Of a stretch of DNA of 64,000 nt, positions 25,550 through 36,418 are shown piece by piece. The DNA lies in contig JAGYIL010000001.1 in assembly GCA_018402545.1 (NCBI GenBank), positions 1,984,001-2,048,000 of the forward strand, written 5' to 3'. The stretch's first letter is position 1. Every line of letters starts with the position of its first letter. The notes below the pieces were generated by a model that did not search any database, had not been told where the DNA came from, and saw only the letters and a program-made list of their open reading frames with translations. Origin of the DNA: Saccharospirillum sp. (GTDB lineage: Bacteria > Pseudomonadota > Gammaproteobacteria > Pseudomonadales > Natronospirillaceae). A program made the translations under genes and the position numbers.

Positions 25550-25565
25550 TCAAACAGTCGTTTGA
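25550..25565. promoter_or_regulatory. PsrA-like operator upstream of fadBA
   Basis: The palindrome TCAAAC-AGTC-GTTTGA (arms 25550-25555 and 25560-25565) matches the pseudomonad PsrA consensus, a C/G-AAAC half site, a 2-4 nt spacer and GTTT-G/C. PsrA is a TetR-type repressor relieved by long-chain fatty acids, and it controls fadBA in Pseudomonas. The position at or just after the predicted start fits repression. The psrA gene itself is not in this window. Confidence 0.65.
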
Positions 25566-25668
25566 AACTTGTGTTTGATTCAGGCAATCAGACCCGGTAT
25601 TCAAACAGGGTAGACCGCGATACGGGTGGGTGTTTGGCCCTATTCGAGACAATAAACGGAGAGCTTCC

Positions 25669-27813
25669 ATGATTTATCAGGGTAAAGGCATAACCGTCGA
25701 GGCATTGCAGAACGGCGCCGCCGAACTCATCTTCGATTTGCAGGGCGAGTCGGTCAACAAGTTCGACCAGGCAACGCTGAGAGAACTGGCAGAGGCAACC
25801 AAAGCCATCGCCGCCAGCGATGCCAAAGGGGTGTTGGTCAGCAGTGCAAAAGACAGCTTTATCGTCGGTGCGGACATTACTGAATTTCTGGAATGGTTCG
25901 ATAAAGACGAAGAAGGCATCATCAGCGACATTCTGGCCGCCAACGATATTTTCAGCGCCTTTGAAGACCTGGCGATGCCTACCGTGGTGGCCATTAACGG
26001 TATGGCGCTGGGCGGTGGTTTCGAAATGTGTCTGGCGGCCGACTACCGGGTCATGTCGACCAAGGCGAAAGTCGGTCTGCCCGAAGTCAAACTCGGTATC
26101 TTTCCGGGCTTTGGCGGTACGGTTCGGTTGTCGCGCGTCATTGGTGCCGATAACGCCATCGAGTGGATCGCTTCAGGCAGCGAAAAACGCCCCGATGCCG
26201 CCCTGTCGGATGGCGCTGTGGACGTGGTAAGCGAGCCTGACGCCCTGCACGATACGGCCCTGGCACTGCTCGAACGCCTGATGTCCGGCGAAGTGGATTA
26301 CCAGAACCGCCGTCAGGCCAAGCAAGGCAAGCTGCAACTGAACAATATCGAAAGCATGATGGTGTTTGAGACCGCCAAAGGCTTTATCGCGGGCAAGGCG
26401 GGTCGTCATTATCCGGCGCCGGTTGAAGCGGTAAAAACCATTCAGAAGCACGCCAATTTTGACCGCGACAAGGCCATCGCCATTGAAGCGAAAGGCTTTG
26501 CCAAAATGGCCAAAACACCGGTCGCCAAGAATCTGATTGGTCTGTTTTTGAACGATCAGAAAATCAAGAAAATCGCCAAAGATCACATTAAACAGTCGAA
26601 AGACGTCAGCAAGGCGGGCGTTCTGGGTGCGGGCATCATGGGCGGTGGTATCGCCTACCAAAGTGCCAGCAAAGGCACGCCGATCATGATGAAAGACATC
26701 GCCGAGTCGGGTCTGCAACTTGGCCTCGATGAAGCCGCCAAATTGCTCAGCAAGCAGGTCGAGCGCAAGAAGCTGGACGTGCGCGGCATGGCAGACACCC
26801 TGAACCGCATTCGTCCGACGTTGTCGTACGGTGATTTTGGCGATGTTGACGTCGTTGTCGAAGCGGTTGTCGAGAACGTCAAGGTGAAGAAAGCCGTGCT
26901 TGCCGAAGCCGAAGGCCAATTGCGCGACGACGCCATTCTGGCTTCGAACACCTCGACCATCTCTATTACTGAACTGGCCACGGCACTGAAAAAACCGGAG
27001 CAGTTCTGTGGCATGCACTTCTTTAACCCGGTGCATCGTATGCCACTGGTTGAAGTCATACGTGGCGAAAAGACCAGCGATGAAACCATCGCAACTGTGG
27101 TCGCCTATGCACAGAAAATGGGCAAGACGCCGATTGTTGTTAACGACTGCCCGGGCTTTCTGGTAAACCGCATACTGTTTCCGTACTTCGGTGGCTTTGC
27201 CATGATGCTGAGCGACGGCGCCAACTTTGAAGACGTCGACAAAGTCATGGAGAAATTTGGCTGGCCAATGGGTCCGGCGTATCTGATGGACGTGGTCGGT
27301 ATCGATACCGGCGTTCATGCCCAGGCCGTTATGGCCGACGGCTTCCCCGAGCGCATGAAGCAGGATTTCAAATCGGCCATGGATGTCATGTACGCCGAAG
27401 AGCGCTTTGGTCAGAAAAACGGCGTTGGTTTTTACCGGTATGAAACCGACAAGAAAGGCAAGCCGAAGAAAGTATCCGATGAAAAAGCACACGAACTGGT
27501 CGCCAGTGTCCGCACCTCTGAAAGCGATATTTCAGAAGATGACATCATCAACCGCCTGATGATTCCGATGTGTCTGGAGACGGTGCGTTGCCTGGAAGAT
27601 GGCATCGTCAATACCGCTGCCGAAGCTGACATGGGTCTGGTGTATGGCATCGGTTTCCCGCCATTCCGCGGCGGTGCCTTGCAGTACATCGATGACATCG
27701 GCGTTGCAGCCTTTGTTGAGCTTTGTGATCGCTACAAGGATCTTGGCAAGCTTTATGAGCCGACCGACAAACTGCGCGATATGGCTAAAAACGGCCAGAC
27801 CTTTTACGGTTAA
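25669..27813 (+). CDS. fadB: Fatty acid oxidation complex, alpha subunit FadB
   Basis: This 714-residue multifunctional enzyme has an N-terminal enoyl-CoA hydratase/isomerase with catalytic E119 and E139 (same numbering as E. coli). The linker and 3-hydroxyacyl-CoA dehydrogenase follow, with the NAD site GAGIMGGG near 320 and catalytic H450 in HFFNPVHR. It forms an alpha2-beta2 complex with FadA for beta-oxidation of fatty acids. The ATG at 25669 has GGAG 6 nt upstream; the frame is open to 25630, but homologues start at MIYQGKGI. fadA follows 18 bp downstream. Control by a PsrA-like operator is inferred from the upstream palindrome. Confidence 0.97.
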   Translation: MIYQGKGITVEALQNGAAELIFDLQGESVNKFDQATLRELAEATKAIAASDAKGVLVSSAKDSFIVGADITEFLEWFDKDEEGIISDILAANDIFSAFEDLAMPTVVAINGMALGGGFEMCLAADYRVMSTKAKVGLPEVKLGIFPGFGGTVRLSRVIGADNAIEWIASGSEKRPDAALSDGAVDVVSEPDALHDTALALLERLMSGEVDYQNRRQAKQGKLQLNNIESMMVFETAKGFIAGKAGRHYPAPVEAVKTIQKHANFDRDKAIAIEAKGFAKMAKTPVAKNLIGLFLNDQKIKKIAKDHIKQSKDVSKAGVLGAGIMGGGIAYQSASKGTPIMMKDIAESGLQLGLDEAAKLLSKQVERKKLDVRGMADTLNRIRPTLSYGDFGDVDVVVEAVVENVKVKKAVLAEAEGQLRDDAILASNTSTISITELATALKKPEQFCGMHFFNPVHRMPLVEVIRGEKTSDETIATVVAYAQKMGKTPIVVNDCPGFLVNRILFPYFGGFAMMLSDGANFEDVDKVMEKFGWPMGPAYLMDVVGIDTGVHAQAVMADGFPERMKQDFKSAMDVMYAEERFGQKNGVGFYRYETDKKGKPKKVSDEKAHELVASVRTSESDISEDDIINRLMIPMCLETVRCLEDGIVNTAAEADMGLVYGIGFPPFRGGALQYIDDIGVAAFVELCDRYKDLGKLYEPTDKLRDMAKNGQTFYG

Positions 27814-29007
<1,194 letters not shown>

Positions 29008-29070
29008 TACGGCTGCACGCTGATTCAAGCTGGCTAACGCCAGTTCGAACAACGAAAGTTGTGCGTTAAT

Positions 29071-29104
29071 AAGCCGGCCTGGTGATCACCGGGCCGGCTT
29101 TTTT
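29071..29104 (+). terminator. Rho-independent terminator of fadBA
   Basis: AAGCCGGCC (29071-29079) pairs with GGCCGGCTT (29092-29100), followed by a T run to 29104. The loop contains the palindrome GGTGATCACC, which can extend the stem. Confidence 0.9.
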
Positions 29105-29124
29105 ATGGGTGACTGCTGGTGAAG

Positions 29125-29793
29125 TCAGGAGCCTGGATGATCACCGGGCACACCCAACACATCGACAACGCCAGACCGGATCAGTTCACTGACAGACGGA
29201 TACCACATGCTCTGATGAGGCGTTTCCATGATTCGCGTCAGAAAGGCTTCGTCCACATTCGCCCGGCGAAACAGGTTCAAGTCTCTTTGCTGCTCTTCTT
29301 CCGGGTCCTGCTTCATCAGAAACTCCATGACCGGGGATTTTTGAGCATAGCGATGGAAGCCAAGGCGGGCATCCGGTTCAAGATAGCGTGTTTTACCGGC
29401 GACAAAAACCAGGGTGCAGGCTGAGGCACAATCGCCGTAGGCTGAGGTACTCAGGCCGAATTCGTTCACCAGCCGGACCAGTCCACGGGCCTCGGCGACC
29501 AGGCCACCGCGGCTTTGCAAGCGCAAATGCACGATGCTGTCTTCCTGCTCAAGCAGGGTACTGAGTGCTTGAGTGACGCCAAAATCAATGTAACCATCCA
29601 GACTGATGTGTTCTTTTTGGTTCGTCAGCGTCAAATCATAACTGGGCAGTACATCATCATTCGGCGCATTGCCTCTGAGCACATTGGCGGCGACGGCGAA
29701 CAACAAGGCAAAACATGCCAGGCCCACCAGTGCAGTAACAGCGGGGATGATCAGCCAGTGAAGCCGATTGTCTTGCCAGGGTCTGTTCGTCAT
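29125..29793 (-). CDS. Membrane-anchored ClpP/crotonase-fold protein
   Basis: The 222-residue protein has one N-terminal membrane helix (about 13-37) and a periplasmic alpha/beta domain. Its segments RLQSRGGLVAEA, GDCASACTLVFVAG and ARLGFHRY correspond to the oxyanion strand, the nucleophile region (Ser in ASAC) and the histidine strand of COG3904-type ClpP-like proteins. A serine protease or related hydrolase is therefore possible. The catalytic triad is inferred from the family, not proven. It is encoded alone, convergent with fadA and divergent from the DUF1653 gene. Confidence 0.75.
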   Translation of the reverse strand: MTNRPWQDNRLHWLIIPAVTALVGLACFALLFAVAANVLRGNAPNDDVLPSYDLTLTNQKEHISLDGYIDFGVTQALSTLLEQEDSIVHLRLQSRGGLVAEARGLVRLVNEFGLSTSAYGDCASACTLVFVAGKTRYLEPDARLGFHRYAQKSPVMEFLMKQDPEEEQQRDLNLFRRANVDEAFLTRIMETPHQSMWYPSVSELIRSGVVDVLGVPGDHPGS

Positions 29794-29972
29794 GAGGCTC
29801 CGGGGATGATGGGTATGACGTAAACCGGCCGATCTGCTCTGGCCGGTCTGAATTCACTGAATTTGAAGCTAGAGTGGCAGGTGGTGATTACGGCAAAACT
29901 GAGCCTAGCTTGGTACAGTGCCAGGGTTCATTGCATTGAAAATATAGAAAGGAAGTAGCCGATTCGCAAGGC

Positions 29973-30021
29973 AGGAGGGTTAGCATGCGAGGTCTGGTTG
30001 CTTGATTTGCCTAACCCTTCT
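29973..30021 (+). promoter_or_regulatory. Structured leader hairpin enclosing a mini-ORF
   Basis: AGGAGGGTTAG (29973-29983) can pair with CTAACCCTTCT (30011-30021) over all 11 positions with one G-T wobble. The 5' arm is itself a near-perfect ribosome binding site for the mini-ORF at 29985, so pairing would hide it. The hairpin ends 14 nt before the DUF1653 start. There is no T run, so it is more likely a translational element than a terminator. Confidence 0.45.
29985..30005 (+). CDS. Possible leader peptide MRGLVA
   Basis: Six codons (Met-Arg-Gly-Leu-Val-Ala, stop TGA) begin 5 nt after AGGAGGG, the strongest Shine-Dalgarno match I noticed in the region. The ORF lies wholly within the loop of the 29973-30021 hairpin and ends 30 nt before the DUF1653 ATG. 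Translation is inferred from the ribosome site only. It could equally be chance. Confidence 0.35.
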   Translation: MRGLVA

Positions 30022-30035
30022 TACAGGAGCGTCTC

Positions 30036-30311
30036 ATGAAACCCTTAACCGCAGGCATTTACCGGCATTACAAGGGAAACCGCTACCGCGTCATTGGCGT
30101 AAGCCGGCATAGCGAAACCAATGAGCAGCTTGTCGTATACCAGTGCCTGTATGGCGACTACAGCCTCTGGGTGCGGCCACTGGACATGTTTACCGAGTTG
30201 GTGCGGATTGACGGCGAAGACATTCCCCGTTTTGAGTGGATTCAGTCTCTGGACGAAGCCGACTGGCTGTCACTGGCGGCTGAGGTGTCCTCGCCCATTG
30301 TTGAATCGTAG
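30036..30311 (+). CDS. DUF1653 family protein
   Basis: This 91-residue protein consists of one DUF1653 domain. The signatures GIYRHYKGNRYRVIGV, SETNEQLVVYQCLYG, WVRPLDMF and a final RFEW are all present. The function of the family is unknown; the domain is small, beta-rich and cytoplasmic. ACAGGAG sits 7 nt before the ATG. In Pseudomonas a DUF1653 gene also lies between fadBA and topA, as I recall. Its last 70 bp overlap the convergent gene at 30242. Confidence 0.93.
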   Translation: MKPLTAGIYRHYKGNRYRVIGVSRHSETNEQLVVYQCLYGDYSLWVRPLDMFTELVRIDGEDIPRFEWIQSLDEADWLSLAAEVSSPIVES

Positions 30312-31018
30312 AGACCGGAAATTAATTGCGAGATTTTCTTGATCTGCTGCGGTTTGTCGTTTAAATGAATGTCACTGTGAATCAGCAGGTCTTTCGCATG
30401 CTTGTAGAACGACGAGGCCGCTGAAAGATCGTGCTGATCACGGGCTTCCAGGCCCTGGCGCTTATAGGCTTCCACCTCAAGCATCAGGCTGTTTCGGGTC
30501 AGGCGGGCCAGATGTTCATGGCTTTCCACCTCGGATAACAGGCCCCGCGCATTCAGGGTTCTAACCCACTTCATGGCCCGGCCAAAGTGGCGTTTCATCA
30601 AATTGATTTGTCGGTCACTGGACGGGATTTCAGGTTGGTGGGCCTTCTCGCCCAGGCTACTGATGTCGTCAGCAAGCGACTGATAATAGGCCACATCCCG
30701 CTGGGAGTCCTGATTGGTGGGGTCGATGGCCAGCAGGCTTTCGGCTTCTTCCACCAGGTTTTGCTGGATCAGGTGCAGCAGGTCGGGATCTCGATCGTAC
30801 ACCATCAGGGTGGAAAACAATTCTTCATACTGCGTTTGCTGGGAACGAAGCTGGCGCAGGCGGGCTTTAACCGCCTGAGCTTCCTGTTCTTTCAGGGTTG
30901 CAACCCGGCTCATGTAAAGACCGCCGATGATCAGGCCAACCATCGAAATCATGAATAAAATGGCAAATAACGACACTCTGGTACGCTCCTGAATGGGATT
31001 CCGTGATCGAACAACCAC
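30242..31018 (-). CDS. Single-pass membrane protein with helical domain, unknown function
   Basis: The 258-residue protein starts at a GTG and has a membrane helix at about 16-37. A long charged coiled-coil follows (EQEAQAVKARLRQLRSQQ), then a helical domain with a TPR-like stretch near 205-225 (SAASSFYKHAKDLLI). The tail is Ser-rich. No known domain was recognised. Its 3' end overlaps the DUF1653 gene by 70 bp on the opposite strand; the overlapped part is the Ser/Asp-rich tail. Overall codon usage and length argue that both are real. Confidence 0.72.
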   Translation of the reverse strand: MVVRSRNPIQERTRVSLFAILFMISMVGLIIGGLYMSRVATLKEQEAQAVKARLRQLRSQQTQYEELFSTLMVYDRDPDLLHLIQQNLVEEAESLLAIDPTNQDSQRDVAYYQSLADDISSLGEKAHQPEIPSSDRQINLMKRHFGRAMKWVRTLNARGLLSEVESHEHLARLTRNSLMLEVEAYKRQGLEARDQHDLSAASSFYKHAKDLLIHSDIHLNDKPQQIKKISQLISGLYDSTMGEDTSAASDSQSASSRD

Positions 31019-31088
31019 GGGTATTGAGACTATCCAGCCTGTACGCTGTGCCCGGGTTCGTGCATAGTACGGCGCTGAATGGTCGCCG

Positions 31089-31197
31089 GGGTTTGCACTG
31101 CAAACCCTGCACGCACCGGTTCCTCGCTGCGCAGCGGCGACTTGACCTCAAGGGGTCAAACAGTTTATACGTCTGCGCCGCTTGCGTTCCCCGGGGT
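31089..31197. repeat. Palindrome cluster upstream of topA
   Basis: The 226-bp gap before topA holds GGGTTTGCA-C-TGCAAACCC (31089-31107), CGCTGCGCAGCG (31125-31136), TTGACC-N6-GGTCAA (31142-31159) and CCCCGGGG (31189-31196). Two similar GGTTCGT blocks also occur (near 31055 and 31195). No gene is visible. The elements may form cruciforms or operators in the topA promoter; no clear -35/-10 pair could be fixed. Confidence 0.5.
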
Positions 31198-31244
31198 TCG
31201 TAAGCTAAGTATATAAAAGGAAGCAACAGGCGGAATTATAGCGC

Positions 31245-33893
31245 ATGGGTAAATCTCTGGTCATTGTCGAATCACCCGCAAAAGCCAAAACGATCAACAA
31301 ATATCTGGGAAATGACTTCATCGTCAAGTCCTCGGTAGGTCACATCCGTGATCTGCCCACCAGTGGCCAGGCCAAACCGGTGGACGCCAAGGCGCGTGCG
31401 CGCCAGGCAGCTGAAACACGCAAATTATCGCCCGAAAAGAAAGCGATCCATAAAAAGCAGAAGGCCAAGGAACAATTGATCGCCCGCATGGGCATCGACC
31501 CCGATAACGGCTGGACGGCCCAGTATCAGGTGCTGCCCGGAAAAGAGAAAGTGGTCGACGAATTGCGTCGCCTGGCCAAGACAGCCGATACCGTCTACCT
31601 CGCAACGGATTTGGACCGCGAGGGGGAGGCGATCGCCTGGCATTTGCAGGAAAGCATCGGTCTCGCCCCTGAGAAGTACCGTCGGGTGGTGTTTAACGAA
31701 ATCACCAAGAAAGCCATCAACGAGGCCTTCGAGCGCCCTGGCGAGCTCGACCTTAACCGGGTCAATGCACAGCAGGCACGTCGGTTCCTCGACCGGGTTG
31801 TAGGCTTTATGGTGTCGCCACTGCTGTGGGCCAAGGTAGCCCGGGGTCTGAGCGCGGGCCGGGTTCAGTCGGTGGCGGTTCGGCTTATTGTCGAGCGCGA
31901 GCGTGAGATTCGAGCGTTCAACCCGGAAGAATTCTGGGACTTGCACGTTCAGACGCGCGCTAAAAATGACGCTGAAGTCCGCTTTGAAGTTGCCCGTTAT
32001 CTGGGCGACAAGTACCGGCCGGTCAATAAAAGCCAGAGTGATGAGCATGTTGAGCGGCTGCGCGATGCGGCATTGCGCATCACCGACCGTGAAGACAAGC
32101 CCACATCATCCAAGGCGGCGCCTCCTTTTATTACCTCGACTCTGCAGCAGGCTGCCAGCACACGACTCGGCTACACCGTCAAGAAAACAATGACCATGGC
32201 CCAGCGGCTCTATGAGGCCGGTCACATCACCTATATGCGTACCGACTCGACCAACCTGAGCCAGGAAGCCGTTGCCTCGGCGCGTGATTACATCGCCGAC
32301 CAGTACGGTGATCAGTATCTGCCCGAAAAGCCGGTCACCTACGGCAGCCGGGAAGGGGCCCAGGAGGCGCACGAAGCGATTCGGCCGTCCTATGTGGCCC
32401 GCAAGAGCGCCGACCTCTCCGACATGGAGCGCGACGCTCAGCGGCTCTATGAACTGATCTGGCAGCGCTTCGTGGCCTGTCAGATGGTACCGGCCAAGTA
32501 CAAGAGCACCGTACTGACCGTCGCTACCGGCGATTATGAACTCAAGGCCAAAGGCCGGGTGCTGGTATTTGACGGTTACACCCGTGTGATGACCCAGGTC
32601 GCCAAGGGCGATGACGCCATTGAACTGCCAGACCTGAAAGTGAATGATGAGCTGGCGCTAGTGGCTCTGGAGCCACGCCAGCACTTCACCAAACCGCCAG
32701 CACGCTTCACGGAAGCCTCGCTGGTCAAGGAGCTGGAAAAGCAGGGGATTGGCCGGCCATCGACCTATGCCTCCATTATCTCGACGATTCAGGAGCGCGG
32801 CTACGTACGTCTGGTCAGCCGTCGCTTCTTCGCTGAAAAAATTGGCGATATTGTGACCGACCGGCTGACCGAATCGTTCAAGGACCTGATGCAGTATCAG
32901 TTCACCGCGCGTCTGGAAGAGTATCTGGATGACATTGCCACCGGTGAACGCACCTGGAAGCAGGTGCTCGACAGTTTCTACGACGACTTTACCCGCCAGT
33001 TGGACCAGGCCGAATCCGACGAAGACGGTATGCGCTCCAACGAGCCGACGCCAACTGACATCGAGTGCCCGAAATGCGGTCGCCCGATGATGATTCGTAC
33101 CGGTACCACCGGCGTGTTTCTTGGATGCTCCGGCTACAGTCTGCCCCCGAAGGAACGTTGCAAGGGCACCCTGAACCTGATTCCCGGCGAGGAAGTGCTC
33201 GACCTGGAAGACGACGATGAGGCCGAAGCCCAGGCGTTGCGTCACAAAGAGCGCTGCGACAAGTGCGGCACGGCCATGGACAGCTACCTGATCGATGAAG
33301 GCCGCAAACTGCACATCTGCGGTAACAACCCGGATTGCACCGGCTTCAAGGTCGAGAAGGGCCAGTACAAGATCAAGGGCTACGATGGCCCGACGCTCGA
33401 GTGCGACAAGTGCGGCTCGGAAATGCAGCTCAAGAGCGGCCGTTTCGGCAAATACTTCGGTTGCACTAATGACGAGTGCAAGAATACCCGCAAGCTGCTG
33501 CGCAACGGCGAAGCGGCACCACCGAAGATGGATCCGATTCCGATGCCGGAATTGAAGTGCCTGAAGGTGGACGACACCTACGTGTTGCGTGACGGCGCTG
33601 CCGGCTTGTTTCTGGCGGCCAGTCAGTTCCCGAAAAACCGGGAAACCAGGCCACCACTGGTGAAGGAGCTGGTTGCCCACGCCGATGAGTTACCGGAAAA
33701 GTACCTGTACCTGACCAAGGCACCCAAGAAAGACGACGAAGGTCGGCCCACCGTCATCCGTTTTAGCCGCAAGACGAAAGAGCAGTATGTCATGACGGAA
33801 AACGAGGATGGCAAGGCGTCTGGCTGGAAGGCGTATTATCAGGGTAAGCGTTGGGTGGTTGAAGAGAAAGCCGGTAAAGCGGCCAAGGCTTGA
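31245..33893 (+). CDS. topA: DNA topoisomerase I
   Basis: This 882-residue type IA enzyme relaxes negative supercoils. The Toprim domain opens with [12 protein letters not shown] and has the metal site TDLDREGEA (121-129). The active-site tyrosine is Y330 in ITYMRTDST. Three four-cysteine zinc fingers follow at about 605-740 (CPKCGRP, CDKCGTA, CDKCGSE), and then C-terminal ribbon-like repeats. E. coli TopA has 865 residues, so it is full length. It stands alone between the palindrome cluster and a bidirectional terminator. Confidence 0.97.
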   Translation: MGKSLVIVESPAKAKTINKYLGNDFIVKSSVGHIRDLPTSGQAKPVDAKARARQAAETRKLSPEKKAIHKKQKAKEQLIARMGIDPDNGWTAQYQVLPGKEKVVDELRRLAKTADTVYLATDLDREGEAIAWHLQESIGLAPEKYRRVVFNEITKKAINEAFERPGELDLNRVNAQQARRFLDRVVGFMVSPLLWAKVARGLSAGRVQSVAVRLIVEREREIRAFNPEEFWDLHVQTRAKNDAEVRFEVARYLGDKYRPVNKSQSDEHVERLRDAALRITDREDKPTSSKAAPPFITSTLQQAASTRLGYTVKKTMTMAQRLYEAGHITYMRTDSTNLSQEAVASARDYIADQYGDQYLPEKPVTYGSREGAQEAHEAIRPSYVARKSADLSDMERDAQRLYELIWQRFVACQMVPAKYKSTVLTVATGDYELKAKGRVLVFDGYTRVMTQVAKGDDAIELPDLKVNDELALVALEPRQHFTKPPARFTEASLVKELEKQGIGRPSTYASIISTIQERGYVRLVSRRFFAEKIGDIVTDRLTESFKDLMQYQFTARLEEYLDDIATGERTWKQVLDSFYDDFTRQLDQAESDEDGMRSNEPTPTDIECPKCGRPMMIRTGTTGVFLGCSGYSLPPKERCKGTLNLIPGEEVLDLEDDDEAEAQALRHKERCDKCGTAMDSYLIDEGRKLHICGNNPDCTGFKVEKGQYKIKGYDGPTLECDKCGSEMQLKSGRFGKYFGCTNDECKNTRKLLRNGEAAPPKMDPIPMPELKCLKVDDTYVLRDGAAGLFLAASQFPKNRETRPPLVKELVAHADELPEKYLYLTKAPKKDDEGRPTVIRFSRKTKEQYVMTENEDGKASGWKAYYQGKRWVVEEKAGKAAKA

Positions 33894-33912
33894 GTTACTT
33901 AGGCCCCTGAAC

Positions 33913-33942
33913 AAAAAAAAACCGGCAATTGCCGGTTTTTTT
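33913..33942. terminator. Bidirectional terminator between topA and gltA
   Basis: The perfect palindrome AACCGGCAATTGCCGGTT (33920-33937) is flanked by an A run on the left and a T run on the right, so it can terminate topA on the plus strand and gltA on the minus strand. Confidence 0.93.
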
Positions 33943-33968
33943 ATCGCTGCGTTCCAGTGAAGGAACAC

Positions 33969-35246
33969 TCAGCTTTTGGGGAAGTCCCGCTGGGTGTGGC
34001 CTTTGTAGAGCTGACGGGGCCGGCCAATACGGTAGCTGCCGCTGATCATCTCTTTCCAGTGGGCGATCCAGCCCGGGGTGCGGCCTACGGCGAACAGAAC
34101 GGTAAACATGTCGTTCGGGATACCGAGCGCCTTGAAGATGATGCCTGAATAGAAATCGACGTTGGGGTACAGCTTCTTTTCGACGAAGTAGGGGTCTTCC
34201 AGCGCAATTTTTTCCAGACGCATGGCGATTTTCAACAACGGATCGTTGTTAATGCCGAGTTCACCCAGCACTTCATCGCAGGTAGCCTTCATCACCTTGG
34301 CGCGAGGGTCGTAGTTCTTGTAGACCCGGTGGCCAAAGCCCATCAGACGGAACGGATCGTCCTTGTCTTTGGCGCGCTTGATGTACTCTTCGATGTTGGC
34401 CTCATCACCAATCTCTTCGAGCATGTTCAGCACTGCCTCGTTGGCGCCGCCGTGTGCAGGGCCCCAGAGCGCGGCTATGCCAGCGGCAATGCAGGCGAAC
34501 GGGTTGGCACCGGATGAGCCGGCCAGACGCACCGTTGACGTTGAGGCGTTCTGCTCGTGATCGGCATGGAGCGTGAAGATCTTGTCCATGGCCCGCGCCA
34601 GCACCGGGTTTACGGTATATTCCTCGGCCGGTGTACTGAACATCATGTGCAGAAAGTTGCCCCCGTAGGACAGATCGTTCCGCGGATACATGAACGGCTG
34701 ACCCATTGAGTACTTGTAGGTCATGGCCGCCAGCGTCGGCATTTTGGAGATCAGGCGGTGAGCTGCGACTTCACGATGGTGGTCGTTACTGATGTCGAGC
34801 GAGTCGTGATAGAAGGCCGACAGGGCACCCACTACGCCAACCATGATCGCCATGGGGTGAGAGTCACGGCGGAACCCCTGGAAGAATTCATGCATCTGCT
34901 CGTGCACCATGGTGTGGTGCATGATGATGTTCTTGAACTCGCCTTTCTGGGTGTTATCCGGCAACTCGCCGTACAACAACAGGTAGCAGACATCCAGATA
35001 GTCGGCATTTTCAGCCAACTGATCGATAGGGTAGCCCCGGTGCAGTAAGACACCTTTATCACCATCAATATAGGTGATTTCAGATTCGCAGGACGCGGTT
35101 GAGACAAAGCCCGGATCATAGGTAAACAGGCCGTGGGCGGTCAGCGACCGCACGTCTACAACATCCTGACCCAGAGTGCCTGAGTAAATCGGCAATTCAA
35201 TCGGGTCGCGTCCTTCGATGACCAACTTTGCTGTCTTGTCAGTCAT
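33969..35246 (-). CDS. gltA: Citrate synthase
   Basis: The 425-residue type II (hexameric, NADH-sensitive family) citrate synthase condenses acetyl-CoA with oxaloacetate. Catalytic H265 (WGPAHGG), H306 ([13 protein letters not shown]) and D364 (PNVDFYSG) correspond to E. coli H264, H305 and D362. The opening [11 protein letters not shown] is typical. It is read from its own promoter at 35418-35445, divergent from the sdh-suc cluster as in Pseudomonas and enterics. The leader is about 165 nt. Confidence 0.97.
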   Translation of the reverse strand: MTDKTAKLVIEGRDPIELPIYSGTLGQDVVDVRSLTAHGLFTYDPGFVSTASCESEITYIDGDKGVLLHRGYPIDQLAENADYLDVCYLLLYGELPDNTQKGEFKNIIMHHTMVHEQMHEFFQGFRRDSHPMAIMVGVVGALSAFYHDSLDISNDHHREVAAHRLISKMPTLAAMTYKYSMGQPFMYPRNDLSYGGNFLHMMFSTPAEEYTVNPVLARAMDKIFTLHADHEQNASTSTVRLAGSSGANPFACIAAGIAALWGPAHGGANEAVLNMLEEIGDEANIEEYIKRAKDKDDPFRLMGFGHRVYKNYDPRAKVMKATCDEVLGELGINNDPLLKIAMRLEKIALEDPYFVEKKLYPNVDFYSGIIFKALGIPNDMFTVLFAVGRTPGWIAHWKEMISGSYRIGRPRQLYKGHTQRDFPKS

Positions 35247-35417
35247 GAGGCCTCCTCTTCAAAACAATGTTGGGCGCCAGAGTTGCGGCGCAGGATGGGG
35301 TGAACTCGTGTTGGGCCTGAAGGGCAGGCCCTGTGCGACGTGCCTTGCCAGCAAATAAGTGCCTTCAAAACAACGCCGGATGATACAGTTGTGACTCAGA
35401 GTTTAAAATCGGGGCCA

Positions 35418-35445
35418 ACTATAGAGCCTTGGTCGGGATTGTCAA
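35418..35445 (-). promoter_or_regulatory. gltA promoter
   Basis: On the minus strand a perfect TTGACA (35440-35445) is followed after 16 bp by TATAGT (35418-35423; five of six consensus). The start would be near 35411. The 453-bp region 35247-35699 between gltA and sdhC holds this promoter, the sdhC promoter and no gene. Confidence 0.8.
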
Positions 35446-35582
35446 TTTGACTTCAGTCTTACGGCTCGAACGCAAAAAACGATGTATCCCCCTAAAGTCG
35501 AAGTGGAAACAGTTTGTCAATCGATACAATAGCGACCGCTAATGAATCCCGGATCAGGCGGGCTGATCACGGGCGTGTTCAT

Positions 35583-35611
35583 TTGTAATTGTGTTCGACG
35601 GTCTCTATAAT
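35583..35611 (+). promoter_or_regulatory. sdhCDAB promoter
   Basis: TTGTAA (35583-35588), a 17-bp spacer and a perfect TATAAT (35606-35611) lie about 90 bp before sdhC. It faces away from the gltA promoter, with roughly 140 bp between the two -35 boxes available for shared regulation. Confidence 0.8.
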
Positions 35612-35699
35612 TCCGCCGCATTTCGGGGTTGGGCTTAATTGTCCAACAACTCCAAACACCCCGGTTCAGGGGTCCGCACCATAAGAAGAGTGTACTGCC

Positions 35700-36074
35700 G
35701 TGAAAGATCACCGACCGAAAAACCTCGATCTGGCGACGATCCAAATGCCGATCACCGCCATAACGTCGATTCTGCACCGAATCACCGGCGTCATGCTGTT
35801 TGTCGCCGTGGGCTTTCTAGTCTGGGCTTTAAGTCTGAGCCTCGAGTCCCGTCAGGGGTTTGATCAGACCGTTGCCGTCATGACTCACCCACTCGCCAAG
35901 CTGATTACCTGGGGCATTCTGTCACTGGTCATCTACCACCTCTTTGCCGGCATCAAGCACCTGATTATGGATGCCGGTTTCGCTGAAACGAAGGAAGGGG
36001 GGCCGCTGGCGGCCAGAATCACCCTGGTCCTGACTGTCGTTGTGATCGTGTTGATGGGGATTTGGGTATGGTAA
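35700..36074 (+). CDS. sdhC: Succinate dehydrogenase cytochrome b556 subunit
   Basis: The 124-residue membrane subunit has three helices. RPKNLDL and ITAITSILHRITG are the classic start; S23 and R27 correspond to the quinone-site Ser27 and Arg31 of E. coli. H80 in IYHLFAGIKH corresponds to the heme ligand H84. It anchors complex II and forms the ubiquinone site with SdhD. It uses a GTG start at 35700, chosen because the product then begins like its homologues. The next gene overlaps it by 7 bp. Confidence 0.95.
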   Translation: MKDHRPKNLDLATIQMPITAITSILHRITGVMLFVAVGFLVWALSLSLESRQGFDQTVAVMTHPLAKLITWGILSLVIYHLFAGIKHLIMDAGFAETKEGGPLAARITLVLTVVVIVLMGIWVW

Positions 36075-36415
36075 AAAGTGTGACGAATCTAACCCGCAGT
36101 GGCCTGTCTGACTGGCTGGTGCAACGTGTCTCGGCGGTTCTGCTGGCACTTTATACGCTCTTCATACTCGGCGTTTTCTTCGCCAACCCGGATTTGGGTT
36201 ACGACGAATGGGAACACCTCTTCTCCCTGTTCTGGGTCAAACTGTTCACTCTGGCCACCTTGCTGGCGCTGGTCGGCCATATCTGGATCGGCATGTGGAC
36301 GGTTGCGACCGACTATCTGAAAAACACCTGGGTTCGCTTCTTCTTTCTCTGTGTGATTGCAGTAACCGCCTTTGTGTATCTGGTTACCGGCGTTACCGCT
36401 GTATGGGGTGTATAA
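36068..36415 (+). CDS. sdhD: Succinate dehydrogenase membrane anchor subunit
   Basis: This 115-residue protein has three membrane helices and ends in TAVWGV like E. coli SdhD. H71 (VGHIWIGMW) matches the heme-side histidine, and D82-Y83 (TDYLKN) match the quinone-site Asp82 and Tyr83 at identical numbers. The ATG at 36068 overlaps the end of sdhC by 7 bp; an upstream in-frame ATG at 36062 is possible but less like its homologues. sdhA starts 3 bp after its stop, so the genes are tightly coupled. Confidence 0.95.
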   Translation: MVKSVTNLTRSGLSDWLVQRVSAVLLALYTLFILGVFFANPDLGYDEWEHLFSLFWVKLFTLATLLALVGHIWIGMWTVATDYLKNTWVRFFFLCVIAVTAFVYLVTGVTAVWGV

Positions 36416-36418
36416 AGC

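Noticed and set aside
26173-27492. Long minus-strand open frame of 439 codons inside fadB
   Set aside because: It is a shadow of the fadB coding frame; it has no domain or start context, and fadB is fully supported.
35517-35777. Minus-strand 86-codon frame in the gltA-sdhC gap
   Set aside because: It spans the sdhC promoter and start and has no domain or start context.
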